64,000 bases of DNA from Chloranthus sessilifolius (GCA_021018995.1 CM037597.1:9561299-9625298); one strand, 5' to 3'; shown: positions 12,081 to 24,612, numbered from the stretch's first letter. Numbers and translations: made by a program. Notes: generated by a model from the sequence alone, not told the origin.

Positions 12081-12302
12081 GTTGTATTTTTTGTTGCTTG
12101 TGTGCTGGATTTGCTGTTGAATTTATGGTGTAAATCGGTTGAGGTGCCTAGCTGTGATTGCTGAATTTGGTCCGCTAGAAAGGTTCTTCTTGTTGTGTTT
12201 TCTGAAGCATGTGTGCTGAATTTGCTGCTGAATTTATGATGTAAATTGGTTGAGGTACCTAGCTGTGATTGCTGAATTTGTTCCGCTAGAAAGGATTTTG
12301 TG
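12081..12302. repeat. Tandem duplication, two units of 111 bp
   Basis: Units 12081-12191 and 12192-12302 share GTTGTRTTTT at the start and GATTGCTGAATTTG, CCGCTAGAAAGG near the end. An 85-codon minus-strand frame spans both units and owes its internal repeat to this duplication. Confidence 0.85.
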
Positions 12303-12339
12303 CTACAGTTTTTTGTGGACATTTTGTGGTTATATTTTT

Positions 12340-15300
12340 GGGGTTATCTGATCCCACATCCGGTACGATGTCTCTTGATTCGAGGGTTTACAGCCGGTAC
12401 TCTTTCCGTCATGGCTGCCACGTCCACATCTCCTTCATATTGGGTCATTGATTCCAAGGCCACTGCTTAATGTAGACCGCATCCCACGATAATTAGAGAG
12501 ATTAAAATCCCTTTAATTCTGCAGTTGCCGTATAATAATACAGTCAACAATCTGTGTTCAACAGCGATTGTTTATCGCTACACCTATCCAGGGAATCAAT
12601 AGAAACTACCTGTAATTCTCTTGCACTATTGTTATAAATTAGCACGCAAAATGTCGATACATGATCTAGAAGACCTGATTATACCTTGCACCAGAATGTG
12701 TAGAACAATAATAGCAGCAGTACAGCATCACAGGTATTAGGCACAAGAGTTAGAAACAATCAGCAAAGCGTGTATTCAGATAACAGCAACATAAGATTGC
12801 AGCAAGTGTTCTACGGCAAAAATAAAAAAATCAGATTTCTGCAGAAACTGTAGAGTTTCTAGGATCGAGATTATATCTCATTCAGCAGCAGTTTAGGAGC
12901 GGCAAAAATAAATTGTATTCAATTTCAATCTCTTCTGTAGATTCTGTGGTTACAATATATAGAAATAAAAAAATCCTAATCTAATTCTAATTGTCTTTCC
13001 TAAGTAGGACTCTTGGGTAAACACAAAAAAGAAAGTAAAGAAAACCCATTCCAAGTAAACAAAGTAAGACTTCTAAATTTACTAGACTCTATCCCTAAAA
13101 TCTAGGACCCTGTAGAAATAAAGAAACAAATAAAACTTCTGTAAATAAACCTAGTGTCCTTAAATATTCTATACCCTAAATTGTAGGACTTAAAATTCTT
13201 AGAGAATGAGATCTGCGATCTCAACAACAACCTATAGACCAAATCTCGGGTTGTGGCCACTACAAGTGGTCACGTGGGCCTCACTCCAAGGGAAATCTTA
13301 ATGCCCATTTGGCCTCTATTACATTAGCCCATTGTGTCTTTAAATCTTCCTTCTTTGTATGTTAAATCCGAGCCCTTTAGTCCTCTGTTTCTGAAACAAT
13401 CCCGGGCCATCTTCTCCATCGATCCCTCCATGAAAATGGTCTCGAAGCTTTCACATTTATGCCCTGCATCACTGATCATATGACCAGAGAGTCTCAGGGG
13501 TTCTCATCATATTCACCACCATCGCTGTCTTCACAGGCTTGATTGGCTGATGGTTCCTCCACTCCTGTTCAAGGAGTTGGAACCATTCCGGTGTCATCTT
13601 TATCAAATGTTCTTCATGTCCCAATTTTTCTATTCAGTTGTTATCCGTCAGTAGTCTCACAAAAGATTTGAACTGCTCTATCATGTTTTTTCCCTCTTAT
13701 TGCATTATTCGGGATCTGACTTCTAAGAAATTATTGGTAAGGGCATTGAGCATGGAGGCCTCTATACTTGGAAGTTGAACATAAGTTTCCTTCTACTTCT
13801 GTTGTTGCTACAATTTACCCCCCAAATCATCATCATGTCTTTCATTTCCCATCAATACTACTATACTAGTTTGGAGAACCTTTCATTATGACATGCCAAA
13901 TTCGGACATGTCAGATTGATTCATTCCGATGTTTGGGATTCATCTCCCGTCACATCCATTGAGGGGTTTCGTTATTATGTAGTGTTTATTGATGACTACA
14001 CTCGGGTCACTTGGGTTCACCTCTTGAAATCTAAGGATGAAGTTTTTTCTAAGTTACAAGGAATTTCATGCAATGGTTCAAAATCAGTAAAACTCTTTGT
14101 TCTGATAATGGTGAGTACGCTCAACCATTTTCTCGATTTCTACAGGACCATGGGATTGTCCATCAATTTTCTTGTCCCCATACTCCTCAACAAAATCGAG
14201 TTGTTGAGCGCAAACACAAACATCTTATTGGAGTCACCTGATCTTTATTGAGGGTAATGAATGTGCCTAAGTCCTATTGGTCTATGCGTCTTCTCACTGC
14301 TTGTTTTTTTATTAAACCGAACACCTTCAAGAATTCTTCAAGGTAATACTCCTTTCTCCATGTTGCGTCCTCATGATGTTATGTTTCTTCTTGAACCCAT
14401 GGTGTTTGGGTGCAATTGCTTTGTTCAGGACCTTCGCCCTAATCGACATAAATTAAATGATAGATCAGTGAAATGTGTCTTTATTGGGTACTCTAGTGTC
14501 TCCAAGGGATTGTTATGATCCTAAAACTCGCAGATTCTTTACTTCTATGGATGCTACGTTTTTTAAGCATGTTCCTTATTTTCCCTTACATCAGTGTGAA
14601 TAACCTCACAGTACTGCCCCTACATCTCTCCACATTCCTTCGCTCATTAACCATGTTGCTGCACCATTTCCTGTCACTACTCCTATGCCTCCTCCACAGC
14701 CTCCTGCACCGCTGCTCATTGATACATCACCTCCTATGCACCATCAAAAGCAATTTCAAGTTTATGTTCGCAAAAATGTGCATGGACCGTCCTCTACCAG
14801 GTCACCACCTTAGTTATCTATGCTGGTAGATCCAAGAGAGAGCACACCTCCTGTTTCTTCTTCTACTTCTGACCCTCATCCTCCTATTCCTAGTCCCACA
14901 GCTACTTCTGATTTGGATGTCCCTATTGCCCTTCGAAAGGGTGTCCGCTCTTGTGTTACACCTTATCCTATTGTTCGGTATGTTTGTTATCAAGCGGTCT
15001 CATCTTCTTATCGAGCCTTTCTATCTGAGATCGATTTGGTTACCATCTCTCGTATTTGTTCATAGTGCTCTTTCTCAGCCTGCCTAGAAGGCTGCTATGG
15101 TGGGTGAAATGAACGCACTTGAAAAGAATCATACATGGGATATGGGCTGTGGGATGCAAGTGGGTATTCACTATTAAGCATAATCCAGATGGCAGTGTCT
15201 CTCGCTATAAGGCTCAGCTTGTTGCTTGAGGCTATACTCAGACTTATGGGATTGATTATGATACTACCTTTGCCCCTGTGGCTAAGCTGATCTCGGTGCG

Positions 15301-15920
15301 TATTCTTTATCTCGATTGCGGCCAATCAAAATTTCCCTTGTATCAACTAGATACTAAAAATGCTTTTCTATATGGTGATCTCACTGAGGAGATCTACATG
15401 GACACCCTCTCCTGGCTTTTAACTTCAAGGAGAGCTTGAGAAGGTCTGTAGACTTCGTAAGTCTACCTATGGCCTTAAGCAATCACCACGAGCTTGGTTT
15501 CTTTGTTTCAGTGGAGTGATCATCGGTATGGGATTTCAACGGTGCCACTTGAATCATACAATTTTTTATCACTCCGGTCCAGTCGGCCACACCCTTTTGT
15601 TGGTTTATGTTGATGATATAGTTCTTACTAGTGATGATTCCTCTTTTATATCTCATGTAAGAAAGGAACTTGGCTGATACTTTGAAGTCAAAGACTTTAG
15701 GCAACTTGAAATATTTTCTTGGCTTGGAGGTAGACAGGTCGAGGAAAGAGATACTTCTTTCCCAAAGGAATATGCCCTAGATTTGTTGAGTGATACAGGG
15801 ATGCTTGGATGAAAACTTGCCACTTCCCCTATGGATTCTAAAATCTCCCTTCATGAGAGTGAGGGGGAGTTGTTGTCTGATCCTTATGAGTATCAGCGCC
15901 TTGTGAGGAGATTGATCTAT
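12340..15920 (+). pseudogene. Ty1/copia gag-pol relic, copy A (protease, integrase, RT)
   Basis: The protease active-site region begins SYWVIDSKAT at about 12435-12465 and resumes as TDHMTRES near 13470 after a 1 kb insert. The protease tail (LADGSSTPVQGVGTIP, SNVLHVPIF) follows in several frames. Integrase is seen at 13916-14035 (HSDVWDSSPVTS, YYVVFIDDYTR) and 14320-14510 (NRTPSRILQ, FVQDLRPNRHK, CVFIGYSSVSKG). RT starts near 15150 (YKAQLVA, YGIDYDTTFAPVAKL), and the YVDDIVL box is at about 15606-15626. Frameshifts and stops are frequent. The segment 13506-15920 is repeated head to tail by copy B. Intact copia polyproteins are 1,300-1,500 aa, so this is a decayed internal piece without its 5' LTR. 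Confidence 0.85.
12466..13469 (-). mobile_element. ~1.0 kb insertion splitting the copia protease, LTR-like in antisense
   Basis: The copia codons for VIDSxAT and DHMT are separated by this block. The 5 bp CACTG is present at 12461-12465 and again at 13470-13474, as expected of an LTR-retrotransposon target duplication. On the minus strand a TATATATTGTAACC box is followed by a leader-like ATTGAATACAATTT stretch, the usual look of a plant LTR. Clean TG...CA ends adjoining the duplication are not visible, so it is probably a truncated LTR or short non-autonomous element. Confidence 0.5.
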
Positions 15921-17062
15921 CATATTCACCACCATTGTCGTCTTCACAGGTTCGATTGGCTGATGGTTCCTCCACTCCTGTTTGAGGAGTTGGAACCATT
16001 TTGGTATCATCTACCCTTTCTTTATCAAATGTTCTTCATGTCCCAATTTTTCTATTCAGTTGTTATCCGTCAGTAATCTCACAAAAGATTTGAATTGCTT
16101 TATCATGTTTGAACGCCCCCCCAAATCATCATCCTGAATTTCATTTCCGATCAATACTAGTTTGGAGAACCTTTCTTTATGGCATGCCAAATTTGGACAT
16201 GTCAGATTAATTTACTCCTTTCTCCATGTTGCGTCCTCATGATGTTCTATTTCTTCTTAAACCCAGGGTGTTTGGATGCACTTGCTTCGTTCAAGACCTT
16301 TGCCCTAATCGACATAAATTTGATGATAGATCAATGAAATGTGTCTTTATTGGGTACTCTAGTGTCTCCAAGGGATATAGATGCTATGATCTTAAAACTC
16401 ACAGATTCTTTACTTCTATGGATGCCAGGTTTTTAGAGCATGTTCCTTATTTCCCCTTACATCAGTGTGAATAACCTCACAGTACTGCCCCTACCTCTCT
16501 CCCCATTCCTTCGCTCATTAACCATGTTTCTCCAACATTTCTTGTCACTACTCCCACGCCTCCTCCACAACCTCCTACACCGTTGCTCATTGATACACCA
16601 CCTCCTACCCAGCCTCCTATGCAACATCAAAAGCAATTTCAAGTTTATGTTCGCAAACATGTGCATGGACCGTCCTCTACCAGGCCACCACCTCAGTTAT
16701 CTGTGTCGGAAGATCCAAGTGAGAGCACACCTTCTTTTTCTTCTTCTACTTCTGACTCTCATCCTCTTATTCCTAGTCCCATAGCTACTTCTGATTTGGA
16801 TGTCCCTATTGCCCTTCGAAAGGGTGTCCGCTCATGTTACACCTTATCCTATTGTTCGGTATGTTTGTTATCAAGCGGTCTCATCTTCTTATCGAGCCTT
16901 TCTATCTGAGATCGATTTGGTTACCATCCCTCGTATTATTCATAGTGCTCTTCTCAGCCTGCCTGGAAGGCTACTATGGTGGATGGAATGAACGCCCTTG
17001 AAAGGAATCATACATGGGATATGGTAAATCTTCCTCCTAGAAAAAAAGCTGTGGGATGCAAG

Positions 17063-20000
17063 CAGTGATGTCATATGCGATCACATACACTGTATGCGAT
17101 GGCATACTTCTCCAACGGTCATATTTATGACCGTTGAGGCTTCTTTTTTTTTTTTTTTTTTTGCTTTTTAAGCCTCCCAAATGCCTATAAATGGGGGATT
17201 CCTCTTCCTAATCCACACCACATCCATCCAAGGTATGATTTGCGTTTCTTTGGTCTATTTTTTTAATTTTTAGTGCTCTTTTTCTCTCTCGCTCTCTCTT
17301 TCTTAAATCTTTAATCATAATTTCTTTTGCTCTATTTTGTAGTTAACTAAGTCAAGAGTTAAGAGGTTCAAGCTTCAATCTTCAAGCAAAGAGGGAGGAA
17401 TCACTTCACGAATCAAGAGATAAGAGTTGGAATTAATTTCTAATTCCTATTAAATTTTCATTTAATTGTTTTTCCTCCTTTTATTACACCTCATTTCTTT
17501 CATTTTTTTATTTATTTAGTGTGGTTGTCAATCTTTCTACCCACGTCCCACCCTCTTCTTTAAACTACGTTATCATTATGTCTATGTCCTCGAACGACAC
17601 TCTTAAGCCGATCCGGGTTGGAAATATGGACGTTACAAGAGTGTAACTGAAAAAAATAAGGTCCAATGTACCCTATGCACCCATGTAAGCATGGGGGGAA
17701 TAGGGAGACACAAGCAACATCTTGCTTGGCAACTCGGATTGAATGCGAAGAAATGTCCAATTGTCACGCCGGAGATTCGAAAACGAATGGATAAGACTTC
17801 GAGGACTAAACATAATGACGAAGCGATTTTACAACAACACTATGATGTTGATGAAGACGAGGAAGAACATGATAGATCTACTCCCTCCACGGCTCGTGCT
17901 AGAAGTCCCCCTCCGTAAAAAAAAAAAGAGCACGTGGTAGAAAGGGGAAGAGAATAGACAAACTTTTCTCTTGTCCACATCAAAGGTCCGACCCAAACTA
18001 TTATAGAAAATAGGTTTAAAGTTAAGGACAGATCCACCACTATTTAAAGCTAAGTAGATGTACCAAGCCAGTATTGCATTCAATACCGTAAAGTTAAAGA
18101 GCTTCCAAGTACTGGTTGTAGCACTTGGACAAATTGGACCTGGCCTAAAACCTCCATCATATCATAAGATATGACGAACATGTCTTAAAAAGGAGATAGA
18201 CTTTACAAAAGCCTTTATCGAGGAGTATCGAGAGGATTGAACGACATATGGGTGCTCACTAATGACCGACGGTTGGACCGATAGGGCCGATAGGTCAATC
18301 ATAAACTTTTTGACAAATTATCCTACCGAAACTATGTTCATTAAATCCGTAGACGCATTAGCTCATTCTCATATGGCCGAATATCTATTTTCCCTTATAG
18401 ATGAGTGGATAGAAAATTATATTGGTGCACAATATGTTGTCCAAGTTGTCACGGATAACGCGGCAAACTTGGTAGTCGCAAGTAGACTAATAATGGAACG
18501 GAGACCACACATATATTGGACCCTATGTGCGGCCCATTGCTTAGACTTAATCTTAGAAGACATAAGAAAAGTGCATATTAAAACCATAGCTAAGGCTAGG
18601 AAAGTAGTAGTATATATGTCTAAGCATACACTTCTACTCCACCACATGCGTAAAGCAATTGGGGGTAATTTGCAACGCCCCGCCATCACCCGTTTTGCTA
18701 CGACCTTCTTGACATTACAAAGCATGTATGCTAAAAGAGAAGAGCTTAGAGCTTCGTAACTTCCACCAATTGGAGGAATGGAGCATGGTCAAAGAAGGTT
18801 GAAGGAAAGTGGGTGGCACAAACTATCTTAACTCTTTTTGGAATAATGTTGTCCAATCACTTAGAGACTCGCAACCAATCGTAGAAGTACTACGATTGGT
18901 TGATGGTGATGAGAAGTCTGCTATGGGCTATATCTATAGTTTTATGGAGAAAGCTATAGAAAAAATTAAATCTAATAATATGTATAAATCTCATCTCTTT
19001 CAACCCATTATTGACATAATTGAGAAGAGATGGGGTGTCTAAATGTCTAGCCAGTTATATTCCGCCGCATTCCTCCTAAATCCCGATGTTTATTTCTCTT
19101 ATCCGAACCAGGAGACAGCGGAAGCAACACATATTAGTGGTTTCCTTGACGTTTTAAAGAAGATGGTTCCGGACAAAGACGAGCAAGATTGGATTAGCAA
19201 CTCTTTTGACCGATACAAGAATGCTCAAGGGGTGTTCGGAAGAGAAATTGTGGTTCGACAAAGAAGATCCAAAATACCTAGTACGCATGTTTATGATTTA
19301 TTTTTTATTACATTTCATTTCTTCTAAAATAATAGTTTAATACTATAAATATATCTAATTAATACTAATGTTTGTAGCCGATTGGCGGTAGTCCTATGGA
19401 GTGGATTTGGTGACAAAATGTGGATTATTAAAAAAGATGGCCGTTAAGGTTCTTCGCCTTACATGTAACGCCTCGGCATGTGAACGAAATTGGAACACAT
19501 TTGAGATGGTAACTAGTTTATTTTTATTTCATTTTTAGTCTCATAATTTTAATTTAATTGTTGTTTAAATTTTAATAGATATTAATATTTATTAAATATT
19601 TCTCTTAAATAGATACACACGAAGAAGCGGAACAAGTTTGAGCAAAAAAGGCTCAATGATTTTTGGTCTTTGTGCAATACAACCAAAAGCTACGAGATCG
19701 CTTTCTAAAAAATCGGGAACATCCAGAACACTATGATCCCATCTCTAGAAGACTTGTTATCCGATTCTCCTTGGATGGCTAATGCCTCCGATGGGCGAGT
19801 CTTTGCGGAGGAGGATCTTACGTGAAAGCAAGTGAAAGAGACCGCTTTTGGATATGAGCTTCCTACCAGGCAGAGGAGAAGATCTACAACGGAAGAAGGT
19901 AGCTCACGCTCATGCCAACAAGAATAAGAAGACGAGATACATGAAGATGAAGAAGTACCCATAGACGATATAGATGTTGTCTTAGTGAGATTGGATGATG

Positions 20001-20504
20001 AAGAAACCGATAAAGAAGAACAATATGTTGAAGGAGACGATTTGGATGATGACGACAATGCAAGTGACGACGATGGTGAAGGTGGAGGTGGAGATGTACC
20101 ATTGTGAGTTAGAAACCAATGTATAGAATTTTTGCCCGATACACAATACCGTTAGGAAGTAGGAACAAATGTTAAGATACTTTTACTTGAATAATATTTT
20201 TCTTTTTTTCTCTTTTCCTTCTTTTTTGTATGTTCTTATGTTCACTTTTGTACTATTGTGTTTAACATCAATGAAATTTATATTTTCCCTTCTAACTTAT
20301 GGGTTATATACTTATATACTTTTATTTCACATTCTAGACACTACAAAATTAATAGAGCACAAAATTAACACAAAACATATTATTGATCAATATGGGAACC
20401 TTTGGGTATTTTTCGATATTTTTTGGAAAAAAAAATTATGTCATGACATACTGGCATATGCGATGGCCCTATGCCATCGCATAGGGTCGCATATGCCATT
20501 TGAC
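17063..20504 (+). mobile_element. hAT-superfamily DNA transposon, 3,442 bp, inserted in copia copy B
   Basis: The element interrupts an RT codon string that is continuous in copy A (15150-15180), which gives exact edges. The 8 bp flanks GATGCAAG (17055-17062) and CATACAAG (20505-20512) agree at 6 of 8 positions, matching the 8 bp target duplication of hAT elements in an aged copy. The left end starts CAGTGATGTCATATGCGATC; the complement of the right end carries CATATGCGACCCTATGCGAT. Both ends contain subterminal TGCGATGGCATA words. It encodes a broken BED/DUF659/hATC transposase. Confidence 0.85.
17578..20107 (+). pseudogene. hAT transposase relic (BED finger, DUF659, hAT dimerisation)
   Basis: The N-terminal BED-type zinc finger is seen at about 17608-17730 (GWKYGRYKSV, CTLC, GRHKQHLA: CxxC...HxxxH), one frame away from the ATG at 17578. 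The DUF659/catalytic part is at 18262-18759 (TDGWTDRADRSIINF, VVTDNAANLVVA, CAAHCLDLILEDI), where the D of VTDN and the CxxH box are retained. Further pieces are at 18809-19320. The C-terminal dimerisation motif (LRLTCNASACERNWNTFE) is at about 19455-19507 with a GT donor after it; an exon (HTKKRNKFEQKRLNDFW) follows at 19614. An acidic tail runs to about 20107. Frameshifts and in-frame stops such as the TAA at 18759 show it is dead. The intact enzyme excises and reinserts the element in the nucleus. Confidence 0.85.
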
Positions 20505-21892
20505 CATACAAGTGGGTATTCACTATTAAGCATAATCCAGATGGCAGTATCTATAAGCCTCGGCTTGTTGCTCGAGGATATACTAAGACTTATGGGATTG
20601 ATTATAATGCTACCTTTGCCCCTATGGCTAAGCTGACCTCAGTGAGTGTTCTTATCTCGATTGCGGCCAATCAAAATTGCCCTTGTATCAACTGGATACT
20701 AAAAAAGCTTTTCTATATGGTGATCTCACTGAGGAGATCTACATGGACACCCTCTCCTGGCTTTCAAATTCAAGGGGAGCTTGAGAAGGTCTGTAGACTT
20801 CGTAAGTCTATCTATGGCCTTAAGTAGTCACCACGAGCTTAGTTTCTTCGTTTTAGTGGAGTGATCATCAGTATGGGATTTCAACGGTGCCACTCTGATC
20901 ATACAATTTATTATCACTCCAGTCCAGTCGACCACACGATTCTGTGGGTTTATGTTGATGATATAGTTCTTATTGGTAATGATTCCTCTTTTATATCTCA
21001 TGTAAAAGAGGAACTTGGCAGATACTTTGAAGTCAAAGACTTAGGCAACTTGAAATATTTTCTTGGCTTGGAGGTAACCAGGTCGAGGAAAAAAACATTT
21101 CTTTCCAAGAGGAAATATGCCCTAGATTTGTTGAGTGATACAGGGATGCTTGGATGCAAGCATGCCACTTCCCCTATGGATTCTAAGATCTTGCTCCATG
21201 AGAGTGAGGGGGAGTTGTTGTATGATCCTTATGTGTATCAGCGTCTTGTGGGGAGATTGATCTATCTTACTCTTACGAGATCAGATATTTACTTTTGCAA
21301 TCAGTCTGATCAACCAATTTAAGCACGCTCCTCGTACTCCTCATCTAGCCGTTGTTCATTGTGTTCTCAGATTCATTAAAGTTAATCCAGGCCGAGGAAT
21401 TGTTTTACTCTCATGGCACCTTCATATATCGAGATATACTAATGATGATTACGATGGCTCTGTTACAGGTCGCAGGTCTACATCTAGGTATTGTGCTTTT
21501 ATTGGTGGCAATCTTGTTTCATGGAAAAATCAGAAACAATCGGTTGTCTCTAGATCCAGTGCTGAGGTAGGTATCGAGCGATTGCTCATGGCACGTGAGC
21601 TTTTGTGGCTTAGATCTCTCGGTTTTCAATCAATGGTTCTATGCCTATACATTGTGACAATGAGGCTTCAGAAAAGATTGTTTACAACTTTGTGCTACAT
21701 GAACGTACAAAGCATGTTGAAGTGGATATTCATTTTATTAGAGAAGTTTAGGACCGCCCAGTAGAACTTGTAGATGTTTCTTCTTCCCAACAACTTATCG
21801 ATATTTTCATTGAGGTTGTTGGGCCTCAACTTCTTCAAGACATTACTGTCAAGTTGGGCATGCATGACTTGCACACTCCAGCTTGAGGGGGA

Positions 21893-22047
21893 TGTTGGTA
21901 CGCGCCTGTGTCTACAGGGGAGTGTTATTAGTATATGATATATATCGATGTTCTATGTTTTGGGTGTGTTTAGTAGTATGGGAGTGCATTTTCCCTCTTA
22001 ATATAAATGCTAGTGAGGGTACCCTATCTCACTAAGCCTCTTCTCAA

Positions 22048-22081
<34 letters not shown>

Positions 22082-22112
22082 ATTCTAATCTTAAACTCAA
22101 AAAACCCTAACA
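21893..22112 (+). repeat. 3' LTR of the copia remnant, 220 bp
   Basis: It follows the polypurine tract CTTGAGGGGGA (21882-21892) and runs from TGTTGGTACGCG to AACCCTAACA, giving the TGTT...AACA ends of an LTR. A TATA-like AATATAAAT lies near 22000-22008, and a 30 bp (CT)n run near 22051-22080. No matching 5' LTR is present upstream. Confidence 0.75.
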
Positions 22113-22974
22113 TCAACTTCAACCTTCCAAAAACTAATAACATCAACTTCTTCTAGAAGAAGTTACACAAGATCAAGAAAACCAACTAATAATAATAAAG
22201 AAATAATGCAATGGTGTTGATGCAAAGAAGAGTTGCTTTGATGTAAATATGAGCCTTTCAAGAAAATCATATTAACTACAGAGCTCCTAGAGCGAGGATT
22301 CGTCACTATTTTACATTAGAATTTAAGTAATTCTTGGTCATAGATGATTAAAAGAGGGTTTCCTGGTCTAATTAGACAAGTAGACAAGGATTCGTTACAG
22401 ATAAACTATAGACAAGTAGCACTTCGAAATTAGAGGTCAAGAAACACTTCTAATTTAGTTTTCCTATTCAGGTTCACACTTTCTGCTTTGTGAGAATTAG
22501 TTTCTCTTATTGGATTTTAGTCCAAGTTGAGACATAGTACAGATGATTTTCTTGTAGACTCACCAATCATTGCCTCAAGATTTCCATCTCCCTATGCCAA
22601 AACTAGTGGAAAAAAGGAAGAAAATTTAGTATGTTTCTATTTCCATCTCCCTATGCCAAAACTAGTGGGAAAAAAGGAAGAAAATTTATTATATGAAACA
22701 TATGGTCAAATATTTTTAACATTGTTACTATACAGGATCGATCAGTACAAGCTTTAAAATGAGGAATTCTAAAACAAATGATTTATCTATCAACCACAAA
22801 ATTTATTGAATGTAAAGCCAACATAATAAAATGGGCATAAATACACCCTTGCAAAAAATGAACACACATGCCTTGTATGGTACAGGTTTTTTGTACATCA
22901 AAAAACATTTGAAGATTTTCTTTGGAGATGATGTTCTAATTTCTTAATCTGTTAAGGTGTTCACTTGTGGTCAA
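22113..22974. other. Intergenic DNA with one short tandem duplication
   Basis: Apart from the 59 bp duplication at 22581-22698, nothing recognisable was seen. Confidence 0.4.
22581..22698. repeat. 59 bp tandem duplication
   Basis: TTTCCATCTCCCTATGCC followed by AAACTAGTGG and GGAAGAAAATTT occurs twice, starting at 22581 and 22640. Confidence 0.85.
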
Positions 22975-23220
22975 GGGCAAGTGTCAGTGTCGAGTATCGG
23001 TCCATCTTGTGCTGATACACATCGGCCAATACGGATACAATATCGTCGATACCGTATCAGTCGATATCCTTTTTTTTTAAAGCAAAAAACTAAAAAACGT
23101 ACCGAGACAATATCGTCTGATACCAGTATTGATATCGGGGTGGTATCGATATCGGTTCTTGACGAAACCGATACGTATCGGTATGAGCTGAGTTTTGATA
23201 CCATGGCCGTAGGAAGTATC
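22975..23220. repeat. GATAC-family repeat (CGATACGTATCGG words)
   Basis: Runs of GTATCGGTCC, CGATACCGTATC, GATATCGGGGTGGTATCG and CCGATACGTATCGG end in GAGTTTTGATACCATGG. The same order of words occurs at 35765-37020 and 43443-43714, so these are copies of one dispersed family. Confidence 0.75.
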
Positions 23221-23655
23221 AATATTGTACTACATATCTGTGATACTGGTATGCTATGCTTGACACAATGTGCATTTTAGAGGGACCATGCTCGTATTGG
23301 CCAGCGCACTATGTATAATGTATGCATCCAATTGACTGCCTGAGTAGGTGCCACTAGAGTTTTCAATTGTTGTGAGCTATTCATGAGTCTGCAAATTTTA
23401 TGGTAACAATGCGTGGCAAATAAGCGAGCAGATCCATTCTTAATATGTGTATGAAAGAACTCAAAAATCAAATTGAGAAAAGTCGATCAATGAATTGGGA
23501 GGAATCACAATCACATGGATTGATTGAGTTCATCAATTGCACTATAGTTTTATATAAAACCATCTGTGAGAATTTAAAATAAAGTCATTATCGAAGAAAA
23601 TACAGATTATAGAAATGCAATGTGCTTAGTCTCACAAATGGATCTCAATGGGTCT
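23221..23655. other. Intergenic DNA
   Basis: No gene or repeat boundary was recognised. Confidence 0.4.
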
Positions 23656-23931
23656 GTGTAAGTTAGATGTTCACTTTATTAGTTAAGCAATCCATTAATA
23701 AAATGAGTTGTTATGTGACTGTTCCAAACAACTTATACAATGCTACTAAACAAATTTCACCCCTTGTATGATCAATTAGAGACAAATTTTCGAGTGTAAG
23801 TTAGATGTACACTTAATTAGTTAAGCAATCCATTAATAAAATGAGTTGTTATTTGACTGTTCCAAACAACTTATACAATGCTACTACACAAATTTCACCC
23901 CATGTACGATCAATTAGAGACATATTTTCGA
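23656..23931. repeat. 138 bp tandem duplication
   Basis: Units at 23656-23793 and 23794-23931 begin GTGTAAGTTAGATG and end GACAWATTTTCGA, with only a handful of differences. Confidence 0.9.
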
Positions 23932-24333
23932 GAAATTTATGGCGATTCGTGGTGCCATACAATTCAAAAATTGAAGAGAGAAAAGGGAAATTGTTGATAA
24001 ACGATAGCGTACAAAGGGAGAGAAAAGGGAAATTGGTGACAACAAATGTTTCACATAATTTATCTGTAATGCCCCGACTCCACATGTCAACATATTGTCC
24101 TCTTTGGGTGGCTCCACTTGGTCCCACCAACAGCTCTTTCCCTTCAAAGTTTTGTTTTTGGAATCAGACGACCTCTAGTATGGGTTGTTGCTCCGACCCA
24201 AAACGCATCTTACATGTGTGTGTGTGGGTGGGGGGGAGGGGGGCTTATGTCCTAAGGCCAGGACAGCTTTCTACACGATGTGGGATTTTACAATCACCCC
24301 ATCTTGTAAGAGAGTCGTCCTCGGCTCTGATAC
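23932..24333. other. LTR-like outer edge of a long inverted repeat
   Basis: TGTAATGCCCCGACTCC at 24067 resembles a common plant LTR start. GGCTCTGATACCAA at 24322-24335 is the complement of the plant initiator-Met tRNA primer-binding site (TGGTATCAGAGC). A (TG)n/G-rich run lies at 24217-24244. The 169-codon frame at 23841-24350 has no family resemblance that I recognise and is left uncalled. Confidence 0.45.
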
Positions 24334-24612
24334 CAAGCGACAAAAGATAGAATATAATAATAACATCATGATCCGAACTATAGCACCGCAGAATGTAAAC
24401 AATAAAATAAATCGACATTCATTCATAAGTAACATGAGCTATTAAAAACTGAATTGAATTAAAATTAATTAATTGACTACTCATAAATAATGTAATCAAT
24501 AATTCAAACTAACTCAACTAAAAAGATCTCAACAATCTCAAATAATGCTTCAATTAAAAATCTAAAATACAGGTCTAACTCTCAAAATAAATAAACTCTT
24601 AACACTCGAAAC

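Larger units (their letters stand above)
15921..21885 (+). pseudogene. Ty1/copia gag-pol relic, copy B (protease to RNase H), split by a hAT element
   Basis: Starting at the duplication junction near 15920, the protease tail reappears (NVLHVPIF-type words near 16030), then about 425 bp of integrase present in copy A is missing between 16210 and 16212. Integrase C-terminus at 16226-16474 (FVQDLCPNRHK, CVFIGYSSVSKGYRCYD), then RT up to KKAVGCK at 17059, where a hAT element interrupts. RT resumes at 20513 (WVFTIKHNPDG), with YVDDIVLIGND near 20950, DLGNLKYFLGLEV and YQRLVGRLIYL. RNase H follows to 21760 (GGNLVSWKNQKQS, RSSAEV, ELLWLRSLGF). Stops and frameshifts throughout. A polypurine tract and 3' LTR follow directly. 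No 5' LTR was found. Confidence 0.85.

Noticed and set aside
17829..18083. Minus-strand frame with hydrophobic stretches
   Set aside because: Antisense of the transposase relic.
19705..20102. Ser-rich and His-rich minus-strand frames
   Set aside because: Antisense of the acidic Asp/Glu tail of the hAT transposase relic.
24322..24335. GGCTCTGATACCAA considered as part of a tRNA gene
   Set aside because: No cloverleaf around it; the match is to a retroelement primer-binding site.
23841..24350. 169-codon plus-strand frame
   Set aside because: It crosses a tandem duplication and a primer-binding-site complement at an LTR-like edge; no family resemblance.
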